A DNA stretch of 64,000 nt. It comes from Streptomyces atratus. GTDB lineage: Bacteria > Actinomycetota > Actinomycetes > Streptomycetales > Streptomycetaceae. The stretch spans positions 39,933-103,932 of the forward strand of contig NZ_BMRN01000027.1 in NCBI RefSeq assembly GCF_014648655.1, given 5' to 3'. The notes beneath the pieces are model-generated. The model was not told the DNA's origin. It worked only from the letters and a program-made list of their open reading frames with translations, and did no database searches. Position 1 is the first letter of the stretch; every line of letters begins with the position of its first letter. Shown piece by piece: positions 25,171-33,772 of the stretch. A program made the position numbers and the translations under genes.

Positions 25171-26091
25171 ATGCGAGCTCACCTCGGCGATCAACTTGTT
25201 GTCGAAAGCCCGGTCACCGGCGCCAGCAGGCGCGACGGCGAGATTGTCGGACTCCACCACGAGGACGGAACCCCTCCCTACGACGTGCACTGGTCGGATA
25301 CCGACCAGGTGACGCTCGTGTTCCCCGGACCCGACGCCCATATCCGTCACCTTGAGCACAGGCCGGGTAGCAGATCCCGCGAGCCGTCCCGGCCGGGCTC
25401 GGCTGAGCCTGGCGCCGAATCCGCCGGGGTCCACCTCGATGGCGCACCCAACCCCGGCGACATCGGCCGGCGCGTGGCCATGGAACGCGAGCGACAGGGG
25501 CTCAGCCGCGCAGAAACAGCCCGCCGCGCCAGAATGGCGCCGGACTACCTGGCCTACCTCGAACAACGGCCGGCTGACCCGAGTCCGGCGAGTCTCATCA
25601 GCCTGGCCGACGCACTCGGCACCACCGCCGCAGCCCTGCGCGGAGGCGGCATCGATCTGCCACCCGGCCAGGGCGAGGCGCTCCTGCACCCCCGACTGCA
25701 GGACCTCGGCCCCGACGAATGCCGCGCCCGGCTCTCCACGCACGGCGTAGGACGCGTCGCGGTGTCGACACCCGATGGCCCGGCAATCCTTCCGGTGAAC
25801 TACGAGGTCATCGATGACGTTATTGCCTTCCGGACCGCGCCCGACTCGGTGCCTGCGATGGCCGGGGGAACAGATGTCGCATTCGAGGTCGACCATGTGG
25901 ACGAGGCCATGAGCCAGGGTTGGAGCGTGCTTGCCGTAGGCCCTGCGCGGATCGTTACAGAGCCCGACGCACTGCGGCAGCTTGCCGATCGCGCCCATAC
26001 CACGCCTTGGGCAGGGGGCGAACGCGAGACGTGGGTGTCGATCCGGCCCACGCGCCTCACAGGGCGGCGTATCAGTCCGGCTGATCAGTGA
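25171..26091 (+). CDS. DUF1918-HTH-pyridoxamine 5'-phosphate oxidase-like protein
   Basis: 306 aa from the ATG at 25171. Three parts are visible: a DUF1918 module (1-60; GDQLVVESPVTGASRRDGEI, PPYDVHWSDT); a Cro/XRE helix-turn-helix about 95-155 (IGRRVAMERERQGLSRAETA, PDYLAYLEQRPADPSPASLI); and a split-barrel flavin/nucleotide-binding domain about 170-300 (GVGRVAVSTPDGPAILPVNY, AFEVDHVDEAMSQGWSVLAV). Actinomycetes use PNPOx-like proteins to bind F420, FMN or haem, and the fused HTH suggests a flavin- or F420-responsive regulator. The other half of the divergent 227-bp gap is the CBS-BON promoter region. DNA target unknown. Confidence 0.85.
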   Translation: MRAHLGDQLVVESPVTGASRRDGEIVGLHHEDGTPPYDVHWSDTDQVTLVFPGPDAHIRHLEHRPGSRSREPSRPGSAEPGAESAGVHLDGAPNPGDIGRRVAMERERQGLSRAETARRARMAPDYLAYLEQRPADPSPASLISLADALGTTAAALRGGGIDLPPGQGEALLHPRLQDLGPDECRARLSTHGVGRVAVSTPDGPAILPVNYEVIDDVIAFRTAPDSVPAMAGGTDVAFEVDHVDEAMSQGWSVLAVGPARIVTEPDALRQLADRAHTTPWAGGERETWVSIRPTRLTGRRISPADQ

Positions 26092-26469
26092 CGGACAGCG
26101 GACTGCCGCGACGCCCGGCGGGCCATCTACGACCACGATCCGGCCCTGACCTCACAGCGAAGTCGTTCAGCACATGGCGCACGGTGTAGGGGTGGGTGTG
26201 GGGTATGTGGTCGGCAAAGTCCGTGATCGTAGCGGAAAGGGGCGAGGTCGACGAGTTCGAAGCAGCGCTCGTGCCGGCTGGCGGCGTGCTCGTCCCCCGT
26301 CCGGCACGCCCTGTGGGCCAGTAGGCCCAAGTCCGGGACGGCTCACACGCGCAGTATGGAGGCCGGGGCAAGTCGGAATGACTGTTGTCGCGCCGAATCC
26401 GGGAGTCGGTCGTGCGCTTCTGCCGGCGTGGATAGTGGGGTCGCCGTCTCCCAGGCATTCCTGCCCGGC
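26092..26469. other. Intergenic region, no recognisable gene
   Basis: 378 bp between the convergent 3' ends of the DUF1918-HTH-PNPOx gene (+) and the M50 protease gene (-). Open frames on both strands lack motifs. No clear hairpin was picked out. Confidence 0.45.
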
Positions 26470-27600
26470 TCAGTCGGGCCCTTGGCCCCCCAGTGTGTGC
26501 CGCTGCATCAGCCGCGAAATGTCCTTCGCGGTAACGATCCCCACCAGATGGCCCCCGTCGACGACGAGAATGCGCATGCCAGTACCCGAGCGGAGCTTGT
26601 CGAGCGCCTCACTCAGAAGATCACTCGGGGCGGCAACCGCGCACTGTGACAGCGGGATCGCCACCTCACGCACGCGCAGCGCCTCCCGACGCGCTCGCGG
26701 TATCCGGGCAAGCCCGCGTATCTGAACGATCCCGCTGGGACGGCCTTCGAAATCGAGCAGCGGCACGGCGGAATGGCGGGAGTTCACCGCCACCTCGTCG
26801 ACGAAATGCCGGATGGTCAGCCAGTCGGCGCCCGTCGTCACCGGGCTGGACATGGCATCGGCGACCTTGACGCCCCGCAGTGCTGTGTGGATCACGGCGC
26901 GCTGTCGTTCGGCGCCGGCGACGACCGCGATGAAGAGACCGACGAAGACGAGCCACAGCCCGCCCGGCACCCCGCGCAGAAAGGAGATCCAGCCGAAGGC
27001 CATCAGCAGCCCACCCACGACCTGACCGCTTCGGGAGGCCGCCCGATCCGCACGTTCCCGGTCTCCGGTACGCCACCACAACAGCGCCTGGACCACCCTT
27101 CCGCCGTCGAGCGGCGCAGCGGGAAGGAGGTTGAATGCGCCCAGGAACAGGTTCGCCCAGCCGAGCCACACCAGAACGGCGGCAGGCACCGCCCAGCCGG
27201 ACATCGAATGCAGCCCGATTCCCGCTCCGAGCGCGGCGCCTCCAATGGCCAGGCTGGTGAGCGGCCCGCTGACCGCCACCGCGAAGGCCACCGCGGCCGT
27301 CTGCGGTCGCCCCATCCGGGTCATCCCGCCCAGCGCCCACAGCGTCACATCCTGTACCGCGATCTTCTTCCTGCGGGCAGTCGCAGCGTGTGCCGTCTCG
27401 TGAAGCAGGAGGCTGCCCATGAGTAGCACGGCCCCCACCGCACTGGCGAAGGTGTAAACCGCATCGGAGTGCCCGGGGGTCCATGCGGGGAGGGTCTGGC
27501 GGCCAAGACCGTACGCGAACAGGACCACCAGCAGCGGCACGCTCCAGTGCATCCGCAGTGGTACCCCGACAACTTGTCCGACACGGACCGAGCCGTTCAT
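26470..27600 (-). CDS. Site-2-protease-type M50 membrane metalloprotease with CBS pair
   Basis: 376 aa from the ATG at 27600, preceded by gcgggaga; upstream in-frame sequence does not look coding. The membrane core carries the zinc motif HETAH (about 67-71) and the second-ligand motif LLPAAPLDGGR (about 160-170), the hallmarks of S2P/M50 proteases that cut within the membrane. About six hydrophobic segments precede residue 235. The C-terminal 130 residues hold two CBS repeats (VADAMSSPVTTGADWLTIRH; CAVAAPSDLLSEALDKL... MRILVVDGGHLVGIVTAKDI). This SpoIVFB-like layout suggests nucleotide-regulated intramembrane proteolysis, perhaps of an anti-sigma factor. Substrate unknown. Confidence 0.9.
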   Translation of the reverse strand: MNGSVRVGQVVGVPLRMHWSVPLLVVLFAYGLGRQTLPAWTPGHSDAVYTFASAVGAVLLMGSLLLHETAHAATARRKKIAVQDVTLWALGGMTRMGRPQTAAVAFAVAVSGPLTSLAIGGAALGAGIGLHSMSGWAVPAAVLVWLGWANLFLGAFNLLPAAPLDGGRVVQALLWWRTGDRERADRAASRSGQVVGGLLMAFGWISFLRGVPGGLWLVFVGLFIAVVAGAERQRAVIHTALRGVKVADAMSSPVTTGADWLTIRHFVDEVAVNSRHSAVPLLDFEGRPSGIVQIRGLARIPRARREALRVREVAIPLSQCAVAAPSDLLSEALDKLRSGTGMRILVVDGGHLVGIVTAKDISRLMQRHTLGGQGPD

Positions 27601-27817
27601 CGTCGTCTCCCGCCGGCTCGGCACCCGGTCCACCGGACAGGACCTCGCGACCTGACTCCGTGAACCGACCAGCACGGCACCCACTCACCATTGTCGCTCT
27701 CGGAATCTCCCGCAGTCGGCCAGGGCCAAGGCCGGCGTTTCCTCCTCAGTTCCGTGGCCTGCGTCGAGCGCGTCGCCGCGCAGACACGGTCGGGGAGGGC
27801 GGATTCAAGTTCAGCTT

Positions 27818-28123
27818 CCGTGCACCGAAGAGGCCGTGCTGATGGCCGACCGGATCGTCGTGCTCGGCTCCCGCCCCTGCGGCACGATCCGCGACATCAC
27901 CGATCAGACCAGCGTCTTTGCGGTCGTGAGCGACAACGGGCCAGGCATCCCCGAGGAGCTCCAGCCCGGAATCTTCGTCCGCGCCGACCAGGCCCGCTCC
28001 CGTAGCACGGGGAGCGCCGGTCTGGGCCTCGCCATCGTCCACGCCGTCATCACCGCCCGCGGCAAAACCGCCACCGTCAGCCCCGGGCACACCACCTTCC
28101 GCCTCACACTCCCCGACCACTGA
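27818..28123 (+). pseudogene. Chimeric remnant: ABC-transporter ATPase tail fused to histidine-kinase ATP domain
   Basis: A continuous frame to the TGA 28121-28123 reads first TEEAVLMADRIVVLGSRPC and IRDI, the segment after the Walker B/H-loop of nitrate/taurine-type ABC ATPases. Then, without a linker, it reads VVSDNGPGIPEELQP, IFVRADQARSRSTG, SAGLGLAIVHAV and TTFRLTLPDH, the N, F and G boxes of a sensor kinase. The F box lacks its usual ERF residues and the last strand is shortened. Neither part is complete (no Walker A, no H box). It looks like two genes joined by deletion. A GTG at 27836 could start a 95-residue product of doubtful use. Confidence 0.75.
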
Positions 28124-28341
28124 CACCGCACGGCCCGGTCGGCGCACCGCTGGATCAGGCCCGTGAACAGCCCCGCATCACGGAGCGTCCGCAGCGGAGG
28201 GGAAGGCCAGGTCCAGGTCGAGATGGCGGCGTCCAGGAGCGCGTGCCGATTCGGCCAGGCCGCGACGGCCCGGTCGAGGTTGCGACCGATGGTGTCACCG
28301 AGCAGGAGTGTGTCTCGCTTGTGCCGTGCGCGTACAAGAGT

Positions 28342-29034
28342 TCACCGAGCATGCCGCGGCCGACCTTCGGGCGCCTGCCCTCGCCCGCGGCGAAGATCGG
28401 CCGGGTCTGCGCCACCGGGTCCGAAGCGTCCGCGCAGTTCGACGGTCGTGGGGGCGGCCGAGGCGAGCGCGAGGACGTGCCGTCCGGAATCGGCGAGCAG
28501 GGCGGCACAGAAGATCCCGGGGTCGTCGGCAAGGGGCCGCAGGGCGGGCAGGCCGCCGCGCGCGGGCGTGGGCGGCCAGCGCTCCGGGACCGGCACCGGC
28601 CGGCCGAGGCCTCCGCCGCGCAGTCCCCGGCCTCGCGCCTTGCCGATCGCCTCCTTCTGGGTCCACAGCCACAGGAACGCCGCGGGCCTCGCGGCCGGCG
28701 GGACGCGCGCCAGCCAGTCCGCGGCGGCGGCGTCCAGCCACCGCCCGGCCATGCGCAGGGCGGGGACGGGCCGTACGGCCTCGACGTCCACGCCGACCGG
28801 CCCCGTGGTGCCGAGTGCCACGGCCCAGACACCGCGGCCGTGGCTGATGCTCACGTGCGGCGGCGCGGCGGCGCCGGCCAGGCGGGGGCGGCCGCCCGGT
28901 TCGTACGTCAGGCGGAACGCGTCGGCCGGCTCCCCGGTCAGCAGCGCCGCGCCGCGGAGCAGGGCGGTGTGCGCCGCGGTGCGTGCGTCGCCGGCCGTGG
29001 GTCCCCACAGCACGGTCACGCCCGCACGCGCCAC
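28342..29034 (-). CDS. Sfp-type 4'-phosphopantetheinyl transferase
   Basis: 230 aa from a GTG at 29034, 7 nt after the glycosyltransferase stop, so the two are probably co-transcribed. The diagnostic motifs are present: VSISHGRG, then GVDVEAVR with the metal-binding Asp/Glu, and WTQKEAIGKARGRGL with the catalytic Glu-Lys pair. These enzymes move the phosphopantetheine arm of CoA to carrier-protein serines. The five T domains of NRPS-B and that of NRPS-A in this window are the obvious clients; the lone Pfa ACP 24 kb upstream is another. The C-terminal 40 residues are Gly/Arg/Pro-rich and look poorly conserved. Confidence 0.88.
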   Translation of the reverse strand: MARAGVTVLWGPTAGDARTAAHTALLRGAALLTGEPADAFRLTYEPGGRPRLAGAAAPPHVSISHGRGVWAVALGTTGPVGVDVEAVRPVPALRMAGRWLDAAAADWLARVPPAARPAAFLWLWTQKEAIGKARGRGLRGGGLGRPVPVPERWPPTPARGGLPALRPLADDPGIFCAALLADSGRHVLALASAAPTTVELRGRFGPGGADPADLRRGRGQAPEGRPRHAR

Positions 29035-29041
29035 GCCGGTC

Positions 29042-30322
29042 TCAGGCTTCCCGGTGGATGTGTTCCAGCGCCTTGACCGCGTTCTCCGCTCCGTTCTCCC
29101 CCTTGAGTTTCTCCGCCAGGCGACGGGTGTTGTCGGCGATCTCGGGGTCGGTGATCGTGTGCCGCACCGCCTCGACGAGCCCATCCGCGGTGAGGTCGTT
29201 GTACGGGATGGGCTCCGGTGCGACACCGAGGTCGCGCAGGTGGTTGCCCCACATCAGCTGTTCCTTGTGGAAGGGGCAGGCCATCTGGGGGATACCGGCC
29301 TCGAGGGCCGCGTTGAGGGTGCCCGGGCCCCCGGCGTGCACGGCCGCGCGGACCCGGGGGAACAGCCAGTCGTACGGAACGTCGCTCTCCACCAGGACGT
29401 TCGCGGGCGGATCGGTGATGCTGATGCCGCCCCAGCCGGTGACGACCACGGCACGCACGCCCGTCCGGCGCACCACGTCCAGCACCAATTGCCCGGTCTT
29501 CTCCGGATCGCCGTGCGCGAGGCTGCCGAAGCCGAAGAAGACCGGTGGCTCGCCGGCTTCCAGGAAGCGGAGCAGCTCCGCCGAGGGCCGCTGGTTGGCG
29601 GGCAGTGACCAGAAGCCGGTGGTGTGGACCCAGTCGGGCCACTCCGGGGCCGGTTCGAGGACGTGCGGGCTGAAGCCGTGCAGGACCGGAGTGGGCCTGC
29701 CGTCGGGGCGGTGCCGGAAGTCCAGGTAGTCGTCGCGGAGCGGCAGCCCCAGGGTCTCCGTCCGCCACGTGGAGATCATCTCCACCAGCAGCGGGTTGAG
29801 GGGAGCGCTGTTCACCCGCGCGTGCTGCTCCAGGTTGTCCGGCCTGGCCTCCAGCGAGCCGAGCTGTGCGGGGTAGCGGCGGGACGCCACAAGGTTGGGG
29901 TGAAGCGTGGCGAGCACGCTCGGGATGCCCAGCTTCTCGGCCATCTGGTGCATGACCTGACGTGAATGGTGCGAGTGGACCAGCAGATCGGCCCCACCGC
30001 GTGCCGCGTCCCAGAACTGCCGGAGCAGGACGGGATACGTCTTGGGCATGAATTCGCGGAATATCGCCTCGCGGGCCTTTCGGTATTCCTCGGATTCCGG
30101 GTCCGTGGTGAGGAGCAGCTTGCGGACGTCCGGCCGCTGGAGCAGCTTCACGCCCTCGTCGGTCACCGGGGCGAACCGCACACCGTACGACTCCGCGAAG
30201 GGTTCGAAAATGCTCGGACCGACGAGGGTGGCGGTGTGTCCGGCGCGATTGAGCGCGTGGGCGACGGCCAGATAGGGCTGCAGATCGCCACGCGTGCCAT
30301 GGGAATAGATAAGCACCTTCAC
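29042..30322 (-). CDS. UDP/dTDP-sugar glycosyltransferase, GT1/MGT type (copy 1)
   Basis: 426 aa if started at the GTG 30322, chosen because the product then begins VKVLIYSHGTRGD, matching its paralogue; a GTG at 30373 would add 17 unrelated residues. GT-B fold: N-terminal acceptor half with GDLQPYLAVAHALNRAGH, then the donor half with GFGSLAHGDPEK, the nucleotide-binding VVVTGWGGI, and the C-terminal sugar-nucleotide signature HAGGPGTLNAALEAGIPQ and PFHKEQLMWGNHL. This resembles macrolide/glycopeptide or sterol-type GTs that decorate natural products. Neighbouring DesI/DesII suggest a 4,6-dideoxy sugar donor. It is read divergently from copy 2 across a 134-bp gap. Confidence 0.88.
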   Translation of the reverse strand: MKVLIYSHGTRGDLQPYLAVAHALNRAGHTATLVGPSIFEPFAESYGVRFAPVTDEGVKLLQRPDVRKLLLTTDPESEEYRKAREAIFREFMPKTYPVLLRQFWDAARGGADLLVHSHHSRQVMHQMAEKLGIPSVLATLHPNLVASRRYPAQLGSLEARPDNLEQHARVNSAPLNPLLVEMISTWRTETLGLPLRDDYLDFRHRPDGRPTPVLHGFSPHVLEPAPEWPDWVHTTGFWSLPANQRPSAELLRFLEAGEPPVFFGFGSLAHGDPEKTGQLVLDVVRRTGVRAVVVTGWGGISITDPPANVLVESDVPYDWLFPRVRAAVHAGGPGTLNAALEAGIPQMACPFHKEQLMWGNHLRDLGVAPEPIPYNDLTADGLVEAVRHTITDPEIADNTRRLAEKLKGENGAENAVKALEHIHREA

Positions 30323-30456
30323 CCCGGCGACATTAGGGGCGCCGGACCTTGGCCGGCTGGACGCCGTCTGCACGCGGAAAGCTGCCTCTTGTCAGTGCCG
30401 TGGCGGTCGATGAGCATGACCGTGATCCACGTCGTCCATCAGCGGAGGAGACCGAG

Positions 30457-31776
30457 ATGAAGGCTCTGGTGTACTGCCACGGGAGCCGTGGGGACGTACA
30501 GCCGTATCTGGCCCTGGCCCATGCCCTGAATAGGGCCGGGCACTCCGCGACCCTGGTGGCGCCGAGGCTCTTCGCTCCTTTCGCCGCCGCATACGACGTG
30601 GAATTCGCCGGTCTGGACGACTGGTCCCTCACGCTGTGGCACAGGCCCGAGGTCCGCAAGCTGCGCTGGACGAGCGACCGGCGGACGCCGGAGACGGAGC
30701 GTCAGCGGGCCGCCCTGAAGCAGGAGGCGGTGGACCGCTACCCGATCATTCTCAAGGACATGTGGGAGGCGGCGGCCGACGGCGCCGACATCATCATCCA
30801 CTCGCAGGCGTCACGCGAACAGATAGCCCAGATCGCGGAGAAGCTGGGAATCCCGAACGTGTTCGCGGTGCTTTACCCGAACTTCGTGGTCTCCCGCCGG
30901 TACCCGGCCTTCGGCCGGCTGTCGGACGTCTTCAGCGACCAGGTGGACGAGAGCGGGGCGGACCCGTACAGCTACATTCCGCCGCAGCTGATCACGATGA
31001 TCGAGCACTGGCGGTCCGAAACGCTCGGCCTGCCGCCCCGCGACGGCTTCCTGGACTTCCGGTACCGGGCCGACGGCAGCGCCACTCCGGTACTGCACAT
31101 CTTCAGCCCGCACGTGATCACGCCCGCGGCCGACTGGCCCGACACCGTGCACACCGCGGGCTTCTGGCATCTGCCGCCGGCTCCCGACTGGCAGCCGCCG
31201 GCCGAGCTGGTGCGCTTCCTGGAGGCGGGTGAGAAGCCGGTGTTCGTGGGCTTCGGCAGCACCCTGAGCCCCGATCCGCAGGCCACGGCCAGGATCGTCC
31301 TCGAAGGTGTCCGGGCGTCGGGGCAGCGGGCCGTGGTCGTCGAGGGCTGGGGCGGCATCCAGGTCACCGACTACGCGGACGACATCCTCACCGTCAAGGA
31401 CGTGCCCTACGCGTGGCTGCTGCCACGGGTGCGCGCGGTGGTCCACGCAGGCGGACCCGGCACGTACAACGACGCGCTGCGCGCCGGAATCCCCCAGGTC
31501 ATCTGCCCGTTCGAGACGAACCAGCGGATGTGGGGCGAGCACCTCAACCGGCTGGGGGTGGCCCCGCCCCCCGTCATGCAGCGCGACCTCACCCCCGAGG
31601 GGCTCGCCGCCGACATCCGGCACGCGGTGACGGACCCGGGGATCGCGGCCGTCGCCGCCCGCTTCGGCGCGCTTCTCGGCGCGGAGGACGGACTGGGGGC
31701 GGCGGTCCGGGTCCTGGAGAAGGTCCACGCCGAGGGGGGCGGGGGCGCTGACGCCCCACCGCCCCCGGCAGGTTGA
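30457..31776 (+). CDS. UDP/dTDP-sugar glycosyltransferase, GT1/MGT type (copy 2)
   Basis: 439 aa from an ATG with a strong ribosome site (ggaggag, 6 nt away). It parallels copy 1 along its whole length: MKALVYCHGSRGDVQPYLAL, GFGSTLSPDPQAT, VVVEGWGGIQVTDYADD, HAGGPGTYNDALRAGIPQ and NQRMWGEHLNRLGV. The pair therefore arose by duplication and could attach two sugars or two positions, or one may have changed acceptor. The C-terminus ends in a Gly/Pro-rich tail. Its 3' end converges with the decayed rmlB remnant. Confidence 0.88.
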   Translation: MKALVYCHGSRGDVQPYLALAHALNRAGHSATLVAPRLFAPFAAAYDVEFAGLDDWSLTLWHRPEVRKLRWTSDRRTPETERQRAALKQEAVDRYPIILKDMWEAAADGADIIIHSQASREQIAQIAEKLGIPNVFAVLYPNFVVSRRYPAFGRLSDVFSDQVDESGADPYSYIPPQLITMIEHWRSETLGLPPRDGFLDFRYRADGSATPVLHIFSPHVITPAADWPDTVHTAGFWHLPPAPDWQPPAELVRFLEAGEKPVFVGFGSTLSPDPQATARIVLEGVRASGQRAVVVEGWGGIQVTDYADDILTVKDVPYAWLLPRVRAVVHAGGPGTYNDALRAGIPQVICPFETNQRMWGEHLNRLGVAPPPVMQRDLTPEGLAADIRHAVTDPGIAAVAARFGALLGAEDGLGAAVRVLEKVHAEGGGGADAPPPPAG

Positions 31777-31794
31777 CCGTGCGGCGCGCCGCCT

Positions 31795-32097
31795 TCACTG
31801 TGCGGCGCGCCGGACGAGCGGCTCCCACCGGGCGCGGTGGTCGCCGTACCACTGGACCGTCGGCGAGCCCGGTGTCGAAGTCCTTGCGCGGCCGATAGCC
31901 GAGTCCGGCCCGGGTCCTGTCCACCGCGAAGCGGCGGTCGTCAGCCGGTCAGACTCGGTCAGCGGCCCTCGGACACGTCGCCGTACACCTCGTCCGTGGA
32001 GATGTGCACGAGGGCCGCAAGGCCGGTCCGGAGCGCGGCCTCAAGCAGCGTCTGCGTGCCGAGGACGTTGGTGCGCACGAACTCCGCCGCGCCCGGT
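31795..32097 (-). pseudogene. rmlB: dTDP-glucose 4,6-dehydratase (RmlB/DesIV) remnant
   Basis: Two pieces of RmlB lie on the minus strand. The first reads AEFVRTNVLGTQTLLEAALR, then ALVHISTDEVYGDVSEGR and a stop at about 31962. The second, after a large internal deletion, reads DDRRFAVDRTRAGLGYRPRK and DFDTGLAD, then shifts frame into TVQWYGDHRARWEPLVRRAA and a proper C-terminal stop at 31795-31797. The Rossmann N-terminus and the catalytic Tyr-x-x-x-Lys region are gone. This enzyme normally makes dTDP-4-keto-6-deoxyglucose, the substrate of the DesI-type aminotransferase encoded 1.7 kb away. Confidence 0.85.
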
Positions 32098-32413
32098 CCG
32101 CGACGTGCCGGTGTGCTTCCAGTAGCCGAAGTGGGTCGTGGAGCGGACGTCGGCGCCCCGGTCGATCAGCCATTGGACGGCGTGGGTGATCTCCAGCCCG
32201 CCGCGCCACGAGGGGGAGATGGCGCGCACCGCCTCGTGGACCGCCGGGGTGAACAGGTAAACGCCGACGGCGATGTGGCCTCCCTGTCCGCCACGTCCTG
32301 CAGGACGTGGAAGAGCACCGGCCTGTTGGCGATCGGGACCAGCTGTTTGGCGGACGAGTAGTGATCGGCCGCAGCCGGGTGCCCGTGCCGCCCGCGAGGA
32401 CGAGAGCCTTCAC
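32098..32413 (-). pseudogene. rmlA: Glucose-1-phosphate thymidylyltransferase (RmlA/DesIII) remnant
   Basis: From a GTG at 32413 the frame gives VKALVLAGGTGTRLRPIT, the nucleotidyltransferase signature, then slips by one base. The shifted frame continues YSSAKQLVPIANRPVLFHVL and QDVADREA. About 100 residues are then missing, and the sequence resumes as GVYLFTPAVHEAVRAISPSW, GGLEITHAVQWLIDRGADV and HFGYWKHTGT before fusing into the rmlB remnant near 32098. The missing block contains the sugar-binding and metal residues, so no active enzyme is possible. A single deletion event probably joined rmlA to rmlB. Confidence 0.87.
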
Positions 32414-32444
32414 CCGTGATGCCCGCCGCGTCGGTGCCGGGCGG

Positions 32445-33320
32445 TCACGTCCATGAGACCACCGTGCCGTCGTCGATGAACCCGAAGATCCCGGCCAACG
32501 TGGTGCGCCTGGTGCCGGGGTCGGAGTTGGGCTCCACGGCGTGCACATGGGAGCCGTTGAAGACATAGACGTCTCCCGGGTGGACGTCGATCCACCGGCA
32601 CTCGATGCCGTCCAAGGTCCGGGTCGGATACGGGGAGCCCGTGTGGTGCAGGCCCATCCGCCGCTTGGACGCGTCGTCCGGCTGGATGTTCCACACCAGC
32701 AGCCGGCCGCCGTCGCCTTTCTCCAGGCAGATGTTGAGGGCGCAGACCTCGTGGTCGACCACCCGCTGGATCTCGAAGTCCGCCTGCCGGGGCTCGGTGC
32801 ACTGGGAGCGGTCCTCATGCGGGTCCAGGGCGTACCTGCCGTCGCCGTGCCAGGAGCGCAGCAGGCCGCGGGACGCGGTGCGCCCGTGGTGGCGGGCCAG
32901 GCGCACGTCCACACCCTCGGGGGCGAGCTCCTCGGCCAGGCCCGTGTAGAAGGTGGTCAGCGGGTCGTCGGGCAGGTCGAGCACCTTGTCGAGGGCGGCG
33001 GCGCCGCGCTCGGACTCGTCCAGGTAGTGCTCGGTCGTCTTGTGGTAGTGGTAGGCGCCGAGGTGGTAGCTGGGGGCTTCGGTGCTGCGCCGCTCCCGGT
33101 CCGGGCTGTCCCAGAACCGGGCGGCGAGTTCGGCGCAGACGTCCCGCGCGACCATGCCCCGGAAGATGACGCCCGCGCGGCGGCCGCGCAGGACGTCGAC
33201 GACCGGCTCGGGGCGGAACTCATGGTGCTCGGGGAAGCTGAAGTAGTCGGCGTCGCCGCTCCAGCCGGTGACCGTGCGGCTCGGCGGGGCCTGGACCGCC
33301 CCTGTCCCGGTCCCGGTCAT
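32445..33320 (-). CDS. Fe(II)/2-oxoglutarate oxygenase, cupin fold
   Basis: 291 aa, start overlapping the mbtH stop (ATGA). The likely iron triad lies in a jelly-roll core: His-x-Asp at 168-170 (PHED), or alternatively 158-160 (WHGD), and a distal His at 258/260 in NGSHVHAV. Arg near 271-272 (GTRRTTLAGI) is placed to bind 2-oxoglutarate. The preceding strand LLVWNIQPDDASKRRMGLHH and WIDVHPGDVYVFNG are typical of this superfamily. No subfamily could be named. The link to mbtH and to an NRPS with an Asx-like A domain (A2) suggests hydroxylation of an amino-acid residue or carrier-bound amino acid. This is inference only. Confidence 0.75.
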   Translation of the reverse strand: MTGTGTGAVQAPPSRTVTGWSGDADYFSFPEHHEFRPEPVVDVLRGRRAGVIFRGMVARDVCAELAARFWDSPDRERRSTEAPSYHLGAYHYHKTTEHYLDESERGAAALDKVLDLPDDPLTTFYTGLAEELAPEGVDVRLARHHGRTASRGLLRSWHGDGRYALDPHEDRSQCTEPRQADFEIQRVVDHEVCALNICLEKGDGGRLLVWNIQPDDASKRRMGLHHTGSPYPTRTLDGIECRWIDVHPGDVYVFNGSHVHAVEPNSDPGTRRTTLAGIFGFIDDGTVVSWT

Positions 33321-33529
33321 CGGCCGCCCATCTGCTCGACGAGGCTTTTGGGCCGCATGTCGGTCCAGTGCTCCTCGATGTAGTCGAGGCAGGCCTGGCG
33401 GCTGTCCTCCGGGTGAGCGACCGTCCAGCCGGCCGGCACCTCCGCGAAGACCGGCCAGAGCGAGTGCTGGTCCTCGTGATTGACCAGCACAACATACCGG
33501 CCGTCAGGATTCTCGAACGGGTTCGTCAT
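33317..33529 (-). CDS. mbtH: MbtH-like adenylation chaperone
   Basis: 70 aa, complete. It shows the family signature: NPFENPDGRYVVLVNHEDQH, SLWPVFAEVPAGW, then DYIEEHWTDMRPKSL with the conserved tryptophans. MbtH proteins bind and activate NRPS adenylation domains. This is the only one in the window, so it is the probable partner of NRPS-A and NRPS-B. It has a good ribosome site (gggag) and is coupled to the oxygenase gene by ATGA overlap. It is divergent from desI across a 243-bp regulatory gap. Confidence 0.96.
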   Translation of the reverse strand: MTNPFENPDGRYVVLVNHEDQHSLWPVFAEVPAGWTVAHPEDSRQACLDYIEEHWTDMRPKSLVEQMGGR

Positions 33530-33673
33530 GCGGGCACTCCCTTGGGTTTGTGTCCTGAAATCGCGAGAGTCATGGAATTCGAATGGTGCACGACACGGGT
33601 ACGGATCGGCTGTACCCGACCTGTACGCGAAACTGCCGTCGCAATCCATTGAATCTTCTGTCAACATAAAGTT

Positions 33674-33702
33674 TTGGCACGGGAGTTGGTGATCTGTAAG
33701 CT
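33674..33702 (+). promoter_or_regulatory. Promoter for the desI-desII transcript
   Basis: TTGGCA (33674-33679), 17-nt spacer, TAAGCT (33697-33702) in an AT-enriched patch of the divergent mbtH/desI gap, leaving about a 65-nt leader before the GTG at 33773. It fits the housekeeping pattern well (TTGACa / TAnnnT). Confidence 0.55.
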
Positions 33703-33772
33703 CTGCCACCCATTCCGGAATCACGCGACCACGACCATCCGGAATGAATAGGCGAATATACAGGGGAGCGTT

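Noticed and set aside
31779..31812. 13-bp direct repeat (gtgcggcgcgccg, copies at 31779-31791 and 31800-31812)
   Set aside because: Short, GC-rich and next to a pseudogene 3' end; too likely by chance to call a site.
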